47,901 nucleotides of DNA, taken from Betaproteobacteria bacterium. Its GTDB lineage: Bacteria > Pseudomonadota > Gammaproteobacteria > Burkholderiales > SG8-39. The notes beneath the pieces were generated by a model. That model was not told the origin of the DNA. It saw only the letters and a program-made list of their open reading frames with translations, and did not search any database. The first letter of the stretch is position 1. Each line of letters opens with the position of its first letter. The position numbers and the translations under genes are program-made. Below, piece by piece: positions 26,745 through 36,037 of this stretch. Location: the NCBI GenBank assembly GCA_016210745.1, contig JACQTO010000111.1, positions 1 to 47,901 of the forward strand, in the 5' to 3' direction.

Positions 26745-27749
26745 TTGAAGATTGCGTGCAAAGTCTTTGGCCTGATCCTGGCGTTCGGGCTTGCGCTTGC
26801 TTCCCGGGAGTCCCCGGCGCAAAGCTACCCGAGCAGACCGATAAAATTCGTGGTCGGTTATACCCCAGGCGGCAGCAACGATATTCTCGGTCGCATGGTT
26901 GCGCAAAAGCTGAGCGAGCGTTTGGGCCAGTCGGTATTTGTTGAAAATAAACCCGGCGCCGATTCCATCATCGGTACCGACTACGTGGCCAAGTCCGCGC
27001 CCGACGGACATACGCTGCTGGTTTCGAGCGCAGCGATGATCCTCAACGCCGCGCTGTATGACCACGTGCCCTACGATACGGGAAAAGATTTCATCCCGAT
27101 CACCATGTTCGCTTCCGACCCGCTGGTGTTCGCTGTCAACCCGTCGGTGCCGGCAGCGACGATACGGGAATTGATTTCGCTCGCCAAGACGAAACCGGGG
27201 CAGATGTTCTATTCGTCGGGCGCGCCGGCGTTTCACGTATCGGCGGAACTGTTCAAGAGTCGTGCGGGGGTGAACATCGTTCACGTCCCCTACAAGGGCA
27301 GCGGCCCGGCGATCACCGCCGCGGTCGCAGGCGAAGTGCCCATGGTGGTGGTATCGATCGTGCCGGTGATCGCGCAGCTGCGGGCTGGAAAACTCCGTCC
27401 CCTGGTAGTCACCAGCGCCAAGAGAGATTCCTTGTTGCCGGACGTGCCGACCATGTCGGAGGCCGGACTCGATGTCCAGGGCGGAATATGGGTGGGGCTG
27501 TTCGCGCCGGCCGGGACGCCGCGCGCCGTCGTCGACAAGCTCTATAGCGAGGTGTCGATTATTCTCAAATCCGACAGCACGCAAAAAGGGCTAGCCACGC
27601 TCGGCTATGATACGAGCGGAACCGGGATGTCGCCTGCGGAATTCAACACCTTCTTCAGGACCAATCTCGGCAAATGGACCAAGGTGATCGCGGATCTCAA
27701 TATCAGCAGGAAGCAACTCGCCAAAGACCCCGGTAAAGCGGCGCGATAG
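26745..27749 (+). CDS. Bug-family (TctC) periplasmic solute-binding protein
   Basis: 334 residues from a TTG start supported by AGGGGAG eight bases upstream; the product begins with a Sec signal (KIACKVFGLILAFGLALASRESPAQ). The Bug core is intact: YPSRPIKFVVGYTPGGSNDI, NKPGADSIIGTDYVAKSAPD, VPYDTGKDFIPITMF, VPYKGSGPAITAAVAGEVPM and LLPDVPTMSEAG. It is a second orphan receptor, clearly distinct in sequence from the one at 7.5-8.5 kb. It is followed on the same strand by the flavoprotein gene with a 131-base gap, so the ligand may be the substrate of that pathway. Confidence 0.93.
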   Translation: MKIACKVFGLILAFGLALASRESPAQSYPSRPIKFVVGYTPGGSNDILGRMVAQKLSERLGQSVFVENKPGADSIIGTDYVAKSAPDGHTLLVSSAAMILNAALYDHVPYDTGKDFIPITMFASDPLVFAVNPSVPAATIRELISLAKTKPGQMFYSSGAPAFHVSAELFKSRAGVNIVHVPYKGSGPAITAAVAGEVPMVVVSIVPVIAQLRAGKLRPLVVTSAKRDSLLPDVPTMSEAGLDVQGGIWVGLFAPAGTPRAVVDKLYSEVSIILKSDSTQKGLATLGYDTSGTGMSPAEFNTFFRTNLGKWTKVIADLNISRKQLAKDPGKAAR

Positions 27750-27880
27750 ACTCGGCGCGCCGCAAGCACCGCGAAAGATTTTGTTAGAGGGAGTTTTGCT
27801 CGTTTTTCAATTGGCCAACGGCCAATCACGCAATTCGACAGGGCTTGAAAATAACTTGAACGAAGGATGAAGGACGGTCT

Positions 27881-29545
27881 ATGAACTGGGACAAGGAAGC
27901 GGATGTTGTGGTTATTGGGGCGGGCGCCACGGGATTTCCGGCGGCGATACAGGCAACCGAAGACGGGGCGTCGGTGATCCTGATCGACGCCAATTCGGAC
28001 GTGGGCGGACACGCGATCCTGAGCGGCGGAAATGTGCCGCTTGGAGGCGGAACAAGCGCGCAAAAGAAATACGGAATAGTCGATTCGCCGGATCTTCTTT
28101 TTTCCGACCTGACGGATTGGTCGGTGGTCGAATCCAACGGGTTCCCGGATTACCGCTACAACGACAAGGAAATCTTACGGGCCTTCGCCGACAACAGCGC
28201 ACCGACCTATGAATGGCTGGTCGCCCATGGAGTCAAATTCGTGGAGAAAGCGCCGGACAACAAGGGCGCGGGCGCAACCGGAAACTCGGCTCTCAGGGAG
28301 AACCACTGCGCCCCGATGGATTGGCCGCTGGTTCAAACCGGCAAACCGGCAGCTCCGGAGATGCGAGCGAGGGGCTCATCGGGCGTCGGTCTCATCCGCC
28401 CGCTGGAGGCTGCGGCGAGAAAGGCTGGTGTGCAAATCCTCCTGCAGCACCGAATGACAAGCCTGGTCAGGGAGAATCCGACCTCGGGAAGAGTTCTCGG
28501 CATCACGACCTCGAACGAGGGGAAGACGGTCAGGATTCGCGCGCGAAAAGGTGTCATCATCGCCACAGGCGGGTCCACCGGCAACGTCAACTTTCGCAGA
28601 ATGTTCGACCCCCGGCTTACCGAGGAATATTGCGGGGTGGCGGGCGAGCCCTACACCACCCAGGATGCGAGCGGCGAAATCGCGGCCATGGCTATAGGCG
28701 CATCCCTTTGGGGCCTGTTCAACCAGACCGGCGAATTCGGCTCGGGAATCACCAAGCCGAACAAGATCGGCACTCAATATGGTTACGTCAATCTCACCTG
28801 GCTGCCCAGCAGCCCCGTCTTCTCTCGCGCCCGCGCGATTGGGCTGCCGGTTCGGGATTGGCAGGATGTGATCCTCGTCAACCAGGCCGGCCTGAGGTTC
28901 TATGACGAAACCAAAGGCCAGTTCACCTCCAACAAATACAACGCCGTCAGCAACTATGTTCCGGGCAGCTATCTCAACGCCGCCAACATCAAGTACGCAG
29001 CGCAGAATTTCCTAAATGCGGCGCTCGCCGGGACCGGGGACGCGACCAACGGCGGCGGTCCAATCTGGGCCATTTTTGACCACGAGGCGGTGATACGGGA
29101 AGGCTGGACGGTCACCCCTCCGCACGTGGACAGGGAAGCAGGGTTCTTCTTTTCCGGCGACACCATCGCCGAACTTGCGCGCAATATCGTCAACAAGTAT
29201 CAGCGCAAACCGATGACTGCCGAGAAGTTGGAAGAGACGGTCGGAAAATACAACTCCTACGTCGATGCGGGAAAAGATCCGGAATTCGGCAAACCCAACC
29301 CGCAACAAAAGATCCAGACGCCTCCTTTCTATGCCGCGTGGGCCACGCCCGTCATCCACGATACGCGCGCCGGCCTGAGGATCGATGCCAAGTGCCAGGT
29401 GATCGACTTGAACGGGAACGTCATACCGGGCCTATACTGCGGCGGCGAATCAGCCGGCGGATTCAGCCAGCATGGACTTGCCAGATGCACGGTCCAAGGC
29501 CGCATCGCCGGTAGAAATGCCGCTCGGGCCGAACTGACAAGGTAA
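27881..29545 (+). CDS. FAD-dependent dehydrogenase (fumarate reductase flavoprotein/ketosteroid dehydrogenase superfamily)
   Basis: 554 residues. The Rossmann FAD motif is ADVVVIGAGATGFPAAIQA (GxGxxG at 13-18). The substrate-domain/FAD-binding closure is present in GVIIATGGSTGNVNFRRMF and the C-terminal YCGGESAGGFSQHGLARCT. Members desaturate or reduce C-C bonds next to a carbonyl (fumarate, urocanate, 3-ketosteroids, cyclohexenones). It lacks a heme or flavin-transfer domain, so the electron partner is separate. AAGGACGG precedes the ATG. Context with a Bug receptor, UbiD-type decarboxylase and SDR suggests a peripheral catabolic route; the exact substrate cannot be stated. Confidence 0.85.
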   Translation: MNWDKEADVVVIGAGATGFPAAIQATEDGASVILIDANSDVGGHAILSGGNVPLGGGTSAQKKYGIVDSPDLLFSDLTDWSVVESNGFPDYRYNDKEILRAFADNSAPTYEWLVAHGVKFVEKAPDNKGAGATGNSALRENHCAPMDWPLVQTGKPAAPEMRARGSSGVGLIRPLEAAARKAGVQILLQHRMTSLVRENPTSGRVLGITTSNEGKTVRIRARKGVIIATGGSTGNVNFRRMFDPRLTEEYCGVAGEPYTTQDASGEIAAMAIGASLWGLFNQTGEFGSGITKPNKIGTQYGYVNLTWLPSSPVFSRARAIGLPVRDWQDVILVNQAGLRFYDETKGQFTSNKYNAVSNYVPGSYLNAANIKYAAQNFLNAALAGTGDATNGGGPIWAIFDHEAVIREGWTVTPPHVDREAGFFFSGDTIAELARNIVNKYQRKPMTAEKLEETVGKYNSYVDAGKDPEFGKPNPQQKIQTPPFYAAWATPVIHDTRAGLRIDAKCQVIDLNGNVIPGLYCGGESAGGFSQHGLARCTVQGRIAGRNAARAELTR

Positions 29546-29550
29546 TCTCC

Positions 29551-29677
29551 CTAAGCCGGACGAGCCGAAATCAAAGGAGCTGGTTTTTGCCGTTTGTCAA
29601 TCTCCCCTTCTCGGGCAGTTGCAAGCAACTGCCCGAGAAGGGGAGACGGACTTAGAGGCCCAATCTTCGCCTGTCAA
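29551..29677 (+). repeat. family-2 hairpin repeat, copy 2
   Basis: Left flank TAAGCCGGACGAGCCGAAAT..GCTGGTTTTTGCCGTTTGTCAA (up to 29600), arms 29601-29622 and 29625-29646 (22 bases, perfect, core CTTCTCGGGCAG), and right flank with CTTAGAGGCCCAATCTTCGCC. The extended left flank is shared with copy 4. It sits between the convergent flavoprotein and UbiD-type genes and could also serve as a terminator. Confidence 0.82.
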
Positions 29678-29723
29678 CACTTGCAAGTAATTAATCATCC
29701 AGAAACCGGCGCCGTGCGCAGTC

Positions 29724-31250
29724 CTATTCCTTGTGGAAATTGTTCAGGACCGGCGGCCGATCGGGTAAGGCGAATTCCGCCCATCGCTCGACAACGCGAT
29801 CGTAGGTGCTCTTGCGCAGGAATGTCCGCGGCGGCGACACGCTGATGTACTTGTGCGGCATGCACGCATTGATGAGCGCTTTGGAGCCGTAAGGCCTGGC
29901 GTCGGGCGCCAGGCTCTGATCGTTTCGATTCGTCCATGTATTGCGCAGGACGTCGATGTCGTCGCTGGGATTGGCCCTGGTCGTCATCGCCCACATGACC
30001 TCATCGATGTCGGTCGGATCCACATCATCGTCGACCGCGATGATCCACTTGGTGCAATACGCCGAAGCCGGGCACTGCGCGGCAAGCGCAAGAACCTGCG
30101 AGGCGTGACCGGGATATAACTGCTTCAGAGCGATGACCACCAAGCCATAGGCATTGGCCGCACCCGGATGCGCATAAGCGCCAGTGATGCCCGGAATGCC
30201 CATGCTCTCCAGGTTGTCGCAAATCCGCGAAGAGCGCGCGATCGCATGGTAGGCGCCGATCTCGCATGACGGGTAGTTCGCCATCAGAGCAGCAGTGAGT
30301 ATGGGCGAGCGCCGATGGTGAATGGCCTTTACGTCGATGACGGGCTTTCGTCCCGAGGGCGAGCTGTAGAAACCGTGCCACTCGCCAAGAGGACCCTCGG
30401 GTTCCAGTCGGTCCTTGTGCACAAGGCCCTCGATTACGAATTCAGCCTGCGCCGGAATGGGAAGATCGAGATACTTCGCGCGCGTAAGCTGCACCGGGGC
30501 GCCCAGAAAACCGCCTGCGATATCGAGTTCCGACTCGCCGTAATCGAATGACTGAGTTGCGGCGATGAACAGGGCGGGGTCGATGCCGAGCGCCACGACG
30601 ACTTCCGCCGGATGCCCACGCGACCACCAGGCCTCGCAATTGCGCAGGCCATGCCTTCCCGGAACCAAGCTGAAACCCAGCATGTTCGCCGCATGCAGCT
30701 GCAACCGATATACGCCCGCATTCAGAACACCCGTTTCGGGATTTCTCGTCAGCACGATGCTGCCGGTACCGAAATACTTGCCGCCGTCTCCTGGCCAGAA
30801 CCTTGGCACGGGAAAACGCGTGAGATCGATCTTTCCCTCCGTCAAAACGACTTCGGAAACCGGTGCCTGATCGCTCCCGACCATCGTTGGTGCAATTCGC
30901 CTCTTCAGCACCTGCCTCGTCGCGGTAATCATTTCCCGCGTCGATAGACCCGGATCCAGCCCGACCGCCAGACCGTACCGTTCCTTGCTCGCCCCAAGCA
31001 TATTGATGAGGATGCGCGAGCCGCTCGCGTCGCCTTTCAAGTTTCGGAACAGAAGTGCCTGGCATCCGCGCCGCTGGGTAGCCATGAAGGTGATGGCGGT
31101 CAATTCCTCTTCCGGATCGACTTCCGCGTCGATCGTGAGAAGCTCGCCGCGCGATTCGATCAGCGCGAGCCATTTGCGCAGATCTCTCGCTTCTCCGGCA
31201 GAGTTTTCACCGGAGTTCGCGGGCAGGGACGTGGGCATTGGGCTGGTCAT
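29724..31250 (-). CDS. UbiD-family prenylated-FMN decarboxylase
   Basis: 508 residues from the ATG at 31250, which has GGAG six bases upstream; the frame is open beyond but without such a signal. Family blocks include LRKWLALIESRGELLTIDAE, RFPVPRFWPGDGGKYFGTGS, NAGVYRLQLHAANMLG, SRGHPAEVVVALGIDPALF and AEFVIEGLVHKDRLEPEGPLGEW (about 269-291). UbiD enzymes reversibly (de)carboxylate aromatic, heteroaromatic or unsaturated acids and need prFMN made by a UbiX partner; no ubiX lies in the window. The role is probably catabolic rather than ubiquinone synthesis, given its neighbours (flavoprotein dehydrogenase, SDR, Bug receptor). Confidence 0.9.
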   Translation of the reverse strand: MTSPMPTSLPANSGENSAGEARDLRKWLALIESRGELLTIDAEVDPEEELTAITFMATQRRGCQALLFRNLKGDASGSRILINMLGASKERYGLAVGLDPGLSTREMITATRQVLKRRIAPTMVGSDQAPVSEVVLTEGKIDLTRFPVPRFWPGDGGKYFGTGSIVLTRNPETGVLNAGVYRLQLHAANMLGFSLVPGRHGLRNCEAWWSRGHPAEVVVALGIDPALFIAATQSFDYGESELDIAGGFLGAPVQLTRAKYLDLPIPAQAEFVIEGLVHKDRLEPEGPLGEWHGFYSSPSGRKPVIDVKAIHHRRSPILTAALMANYPSCEIGAYHAIARSSRICDNLESMGIPGITGAYAHPGAANAYGLVVIALKQLYPGHASQVLALAAQCPASAYCTKWIIAVDDDVDPTDIDEVMWAMTTRANPSDDIDVLRNTWTNRNDQSLAPDARPYGSKALINACMPHKYISVSPPRTFLRKSTYDRVVERWAEFALPDRPPVLNNFHKE

Positions 31251-31583
31251 ATGCATCTCCGTGGCAGTGGTATTGGGGCGGCGACCCGAACGCAGTTGAA
31301 GGATCAAGGCGGCGTCCCCCGCTGCATCGGAGAGCATCGGGCTTGCCAACCGAAAAACCTGGCCGAGCCGTAATCTACAGGAAAACGCGCGAGCCAAGAA
31401 GCAGGCGTCGCGGCACGCCGGATGCCTTCGCCTGCCCCTTTATGCAGCAGCCAAAAACACGGAAAATGCTCCAGTAGCCACTGAAGAGAGATCGTATTTC
31501 GCGCCGACTTCGGTGCTCCTGATATAACGAAAAGCACCATCGTCGTTCAGCCACGAACCCTCAGATACCAGAGACGGAAAAAA
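31251..31583. other. divergent intergenic region between UbiD-type gene and SDR gene
   Basis: No supported gene. It should carry the promoters for both divergent genes. GATATAAC at about 31520 is a possible -10 for the SDR gene, with no convincing -35. No recognised operator or repeat unit is present. Confidence 0.4.
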
Positions 31584-32339
31584 ATGACAGCCCTCAACAA
31601 AGTTGCGATCGTAACCGGTGCGGGCACCGGCATAGGCAAGGCCGTTGCGCTTGCACTGCTGAAAGAAGGCTACTGCGTGGTGCTTGCCGGACGCCGCTTC
31701 GAGCGGCTGGAGAAAACGGCGTCGGAATCAGGAGCGCGCCCACGCGCGCTGGCGGTTGCCACCGATGTCTCAAATCCCGAATCGGTTCGCTCCCTGTTTG
31801 CCAAAACCAAGGCCGCGTTCGGCCGACTCGATCTGCTGTTCAACAACGCCGGCATGGGCGCGCCCCCGGTCCCGATCGAGGACCTCGCTTTCGAGCAGTG
31901 GAAGGCGGTGGTCGACGTCAACCTTACCGGAATGTTCCTGTGCACGCAGGAAGCGATCCGAATCATGAAGAACCAGGATCCACGCGGTGGACGAATCATC
32001 AACAACGGCTCGATCTCGGCGCATGCGCCGCGTCCCAATTCGGCACCCTATACGGCAACGAAGCACGCAGTCACCGGCCTCACCAAGTCCACCTCCCTCG
32101 ACGGCAGGAAGTACGACATCGCCTGCGGCCAGATCGACATCGGCAATGCCGTCACCGAAATGTCCGAGAAAATGGCTCGGGGTGTTCCGCAGGCTGACGG
32201 CTCGGTAGCGATCGAGCCGCGCATGGATGTCGCGCACGTGGCCGCTTCGGTGCTCTATATGGCCGGCCTGCCGCTGGATGCGAACGTGCAGTTTCTGACG
32301 GTGATGGCGACCAAGATGCCGTTTGTCGGCAGGGGCTAA
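31584..32339 (+). CDS. short-chain dehydrogenase/reductase
   Basis: 251 residues of classical SDR. The nucleotide motif is TGAGTGIG (11-18), NNAG is at 87-90, and the catalytic residues are Ser143, Tyr156 and Lys160 (APYTATK). The residues after strand 2 are AGRRFE, and basic side chains there suggest NADP(H) preference. It oxidises or reduces an alcohol/ketone in the cytoplasm; the substrate is unknown. It diverges from the UbiD-type gene and ends beside family-1 repeat copy B. GACGGAAAAAA precedes the start, a weak ribosome site. Confidence 0.92.
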   Translation: MTALNKVAIVTGAGTGIGKAVALALLKEGYCVVLAGRRFERLEKTASESGARPRALAVATDVSNPESVRSLFAKTKAAFGRLDLLFNNAGMGAPPVPIEDLAFEQWKAVVDVNLTGMFLCTQEAIRIMKNQDPRGGRIINNGSISAHAPRPNSAPYTATKHAVTGLTKSTSLDGRKYDIACGQIDIGNAVTEMSEKMARGVPQADGSVAIEPRMDVAHVAASVLYMAGLPLDANVQFLTVMATKMPFVGRG

Positions 32340-32343
32340 ACTT

Positions 32344-32555
32344 GGCGTCCTGTTGCGCGGACGAAGAGCCGCCCACGCGGATCGCCGATCATGCACGGAT
32401 GAAAAGACCATCCGTGCATGATCGGCGATCTCATATGAAAACGCCGGGCGATCCGTGCCGTTATCCGTAACCGGGTTTTCAGCACGGATGTCTTTTATCC
32501 GTGCTGAAAACCCCGGTTGGCGCGCGCAGCGCGCAAGGCCGCAGCCGGCTGACTG
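32344..32555 (+). repeat. family-1 structured intergenic repeat, copy B
   Basis: Same order of hairpins as copies A and C. Stem 2 (32380-32401/32409-32430) is a perfect 22-bp inverted repeat although its sequence differs from copy A at several paired positions. Stem 3 (32469-32489/32497-32518) has a C-G pair where A and C have T-A, plus one extra C. Stem 1 has decayed. The GCGCGCGCAGCGCGC block follows. It lies between the convergent SDR and ettA genes. Confidence 0.85.
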
Positions 32556-32570
32556 ACCATCGATTCCAGG

Positions 32571-32653
32571 GAAATGGGGTCAGAGTAACATTTCATTAAA
32601 GCGATGCCGCGTTGGCTGGATGCGTTTGGGAAATGTTACTCTGACCCCATTTC
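32571..32653. repeat. GGGGTCAGAGTAACATTTC-type palindromic repeat, copy 2 (perfect arms)
   Basis: 24-base perfect inverted arms at 32571-32594 and 32630-32653, each reading from GAAATG through GGGGTCAGAGTAAC to ATTTC in the left orientation. The 35-base spacer, beginning ATTAAAGCGATGCCG and ending GCGTTTGG, is related to that of copy 1 at 3648-3714. It ends eight bases before the ettA stop and may stop transcription from both sides. Confidence 0.85.
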
Positions 32654-32660
32654 CCCCGGC

Positions 32661-34334
<1,674 letters not shown>

Positions 34335-34357
34335 GATGGTTCTATCAGAGAGGGATT

Positions 34358-34474
34358 GACGAAGTTGGCGGGAATTTGGCTTCTAAATAAGTCTCCCCTT
34401 TTTCGTGCAGTTGCCTGCAACTGCGCGAAAAAGGGGAGATCGATAAACGGCAAAACCAGCATCGATGCATTGCT
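34358..34474 (-). repeat. family-2 hairpin repeat, copy 3 (inverted orientation)
   Basis: On the minus strand it reads GATGCTGGTTTTGCCGTTTA, the hairpin, then TTTAGAAGCCAAATTCCCGCCAA, matching the other copies. Plus-strand arms are 34392-34414 and 34417-34439 (23 bases with one G-T opposition, core CTTTTTCGTGCAG). It is the only copy in reverse orientation and lies upstream of ettA. Confidence 0.82.
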
Positions 34475-34529
34475 TATTCGGGCGCATTCGGCGTAGCGGT
34501 GCAAAATACCTTGCCTGCGGAGGCCGCGC

Positions 34530-34850
34530 TCAGTCGCCCTCGATAACGCCGAATTCAGCGCTGACCCGCGTATAGAAGATCCGTATGCGCTCCCGGCGCA
34601 CCAGCTCGAGCAGCTTTTCCGCCTCCTGGTCGGCAACGATGAACTCGACTGCGACCGTCAGATCGGCCGCAAGTTCGAAAAAGCGCTGCTCGTGCAGCAT
34701 CCCGTGACGCCCATATCCCGCAATGGCACGAAACGCCGAGCCGCCGTGGATTCCCGCCGCCCTCGCCTGCTCGAGCAGCCATTCATAGAGCAGCTTGCCG
34801 TCGTGCTTCCTGAACTCGTGGAGGTAGAACCTGAGCAAAGTGCCGTTCAT
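34530..34850 (-). CDS. DUF190 protein, CrcB-associated
   Basis: 106 residues of the DUF190 (PII-like) fold: LLRFYLHEFRKHDGKLLYEW, EQARAAGIHGGSAFRAIAGY and the closing KLLELVRRERIRIFYTRVSA. The family is regularly found beside crcB and resembles nucleotide-binding PII proteins, so a regulatory role in fluoride export is plausible but not shown. It starts 19 bases after the crcB stop on the same strand and is the last gene of the mobB-moeA-moaDE-crcB run. Confidence 0.9.
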   Translation of the reverse strand: MNGTLLRFYLHEFRKHDGKLLYEWLLEQARAAGIHGGSAFRAIAGYGRHGMLHEQRFFELAADLTVAVEFIVADQEAEKLLELVRRERIRIFYTRVSAEFGVIEGD

Positions 34851-34869
34851 GATGCGCAGCCCCGGGAGG

Positions 34870-35253
34870 TCACGCGTGCAGCAAGCGAACGCTCATGATC
34901 CCGAGCGCCGTCAACGCCACCGAACCTGCAAGATGGGCCACGCCATGCAGGAAGGCCCAACCGAAGCGCCCGGTCGTGAGCAGCGACATCGATTCGGCGG
35001 AAAAAGTCGAGAATGTTGTCAAGCCTCCCAGGAATCCCGTGATGATCAACAGTCTCATTTCCGGCGCGAGACCTGCAACCTGCTCGAAGACCGCGATGGC
35101 GACCCCGATGAGATAGCCGCCCACGAGGTTGGCTGCCAGCGTGCCGAGCGGTAATTCCGGGAGAAGTGCGTTGAGCGCCGACGCCAGCCCCCAGCGCAGC
35201 CACGCGCCAAGCGCCGCGCCCACGCCTACCGCCGCAAAGCCGGCCGGACTCAT
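34870..35253 (-). CDS. crcB: fluoride exporter CrcB (Fluc)
   Basis: 127 residues from the ATG at 35253, chosen because AAGGAGGG lies ten bases upstream; the frame runs 16 codons further. Four transmembrane helices carry the Fluc signatures [20 protein letters not shown] and [13 protein letters not shown], the last with the Phe and Ser/Thr residues lining the fluoride pore. It forms a dual-topology dimer that lets F- leave the cell. No fluoride riboswitch was recognised in the 67 bases upstream. It sits between moaE and DUF190, which suggests co-transcription with molybdenum cofactor genes. Confidence 0.94.
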   Translation of the reverse strand: MSPAGFAAVGVGAALGAWLRWGLASALNALLPELPLGTLAANLVGGYLIGVAIAVFEQVAGLAPEMRLLIITGFLGGLTTFSTFSAESMSLLTTGRFGWAFLHGVAHLAGSVALTALGIMSVRLLHA

Positions 35254-35320
35254 CGTTGAGAAACCCTCCTTGCAGATCTCCCGCCAGGCTGCCCAGCCCA
35301 CAAATCAACAATAAGACGGC

Positions 35321-35776
35321 TCAGTCTTGTCCCCATCGCGCAGCCGCCTCATCGTCGGATGCGCGGGCCTCCACCCAGCGCGTACCCGCCGGCGTCCGCT
35401 CTCTTTTCCAGAACGGAGCGCGGGTCTTGAGATAATCCATGACGAATTCGCACGCGGCGAACGCCTCGCCGCGGTGTTCGCCGGTCACGACGACGAGCAC
35501 GATCTGATCGGTGGGCTTCAACTCGCCGACGCGGTGCACGACCAGCACGTCCATGACGCGCCAGCGGCACTTCGCCTCGTCGGCGATTTTCTCCAGTGCC
35601 TTTTCGGTCATGCCCGGATAATGCTCGAGCGTCATCGTGGCGACCGAATCTCCGTCGTTTACATCGCGTGCCACGCCGATAAAGCTCGCCACCGCTCCGA
35701 CCTTCGTGTTGCCGCCGCGCAGGCGCGCAATTTCCGCCCCGGCATCGAAATCTTCGCGCTGAACGCGGACCGGCAT
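35321..35776 (-). CDS. moaE: molybdopterin synthase catalytic subunit MoaE
   Basis: 151 residues. Active-site features are kept: HRVGELKPTD, EHRGEAF (100-106) and the lysines Lys117 and Lys124 in DYLKTRAPFWKRE, equivalent to E. coli Lys119 and Lys126. It inserts two sulfurs carried by MoaD thiocarboxylate into precursor Z (cPMP). The ATG directly abuts the moaD stop; its Shine-Dalgarno is made by the last two glycine codons of moaD. Its companions here are moaD, moeA and mobB; moaA, moaC and mobA are not in the window. Confidence 0.95.
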   Translation of the reverse strand: MPVRVQREDFDAGAEIARLRGGNTKVGAVASFIGVARDVNDGDSVATMTLEHYPGMTEKALEKIADEAKCRWRVMDVLVVHRVGELKPTDQIVLVVVTGEHRGEAFAACEFVMDYLKTRAPFWKRERTPAGTRWVEARASDDEAAARWGQD

Positions 35777-36034
35777 CTAACCTCCGGTCACCGGCGGGAA
35801 AAATGCGATTTCGTCGCCCGGCTTGATCCCTGTCGTCGGCTGCGCAATGTCGAAATTCACCGCGACGCACAGCGAGCTGTTCAGTGCCAGCGATTGCCGC
35901 CACGCGCCGCCGCGCGCCATCAGATGCTCGCGCAGGCCATCCACCGTGGTCACACCGGCGGGCAACTCGAGACTCTCCCCGCTTGTTCCGAGGTCGTCGC
36001 GCAGCTTCGCGAGGTAAAGGATCTTGACCATCAT
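35777..36034 (-). CDS. moaD: molybdopterin synthase sulfur-carrier subunit MoaD
   Basis: 85 residues of ubiquitin fold: MVKILYLAKLRDDLG at the start, LNSSLCVAVNF in the middle, GDEIAFFPPVTGG at the end. The terminal Gly-Gly is adenylated by MoeB and converted to a thiocarboxylate before binding MoaE. It begins three bases after the moeA stop (ATG at 36034, or the adjoining one at 36031). It is part of the tight mobB-moeA-moaD-moaE series. Confidence 0.93.
   Translation of the reverse strand: MMVKILYLAKLRDDLGTSGESLELPAGVTTVDGLREHLMARGGAWRQSLALNSSLCVAVNFDIAQPTTGIKPGDEIAFFPPVTGG
35780..35785 (-). promoter_or_regulatory. moaE Shine-Dalgarno embedded in the moaD Gly-Gly codons
   Basis: GGAGGT, which encodes the essential C-terminal Gly-Gly of MoaD, lies three bases (the TAG stop) before the moaE ATG. 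One hexamer thus serves both protein function and translation start of the partner subunit. The spacing is short but usable for re-initiation. Confidence 0.7.
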
Positions 36035-36037
36035 TCG

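Noticed and set aside
35254..35320. Possible fluoride riboswitch before crcB
   Set aside because: The gap is too short and the conserved crcB-motif pseudoknot sequence was not found.
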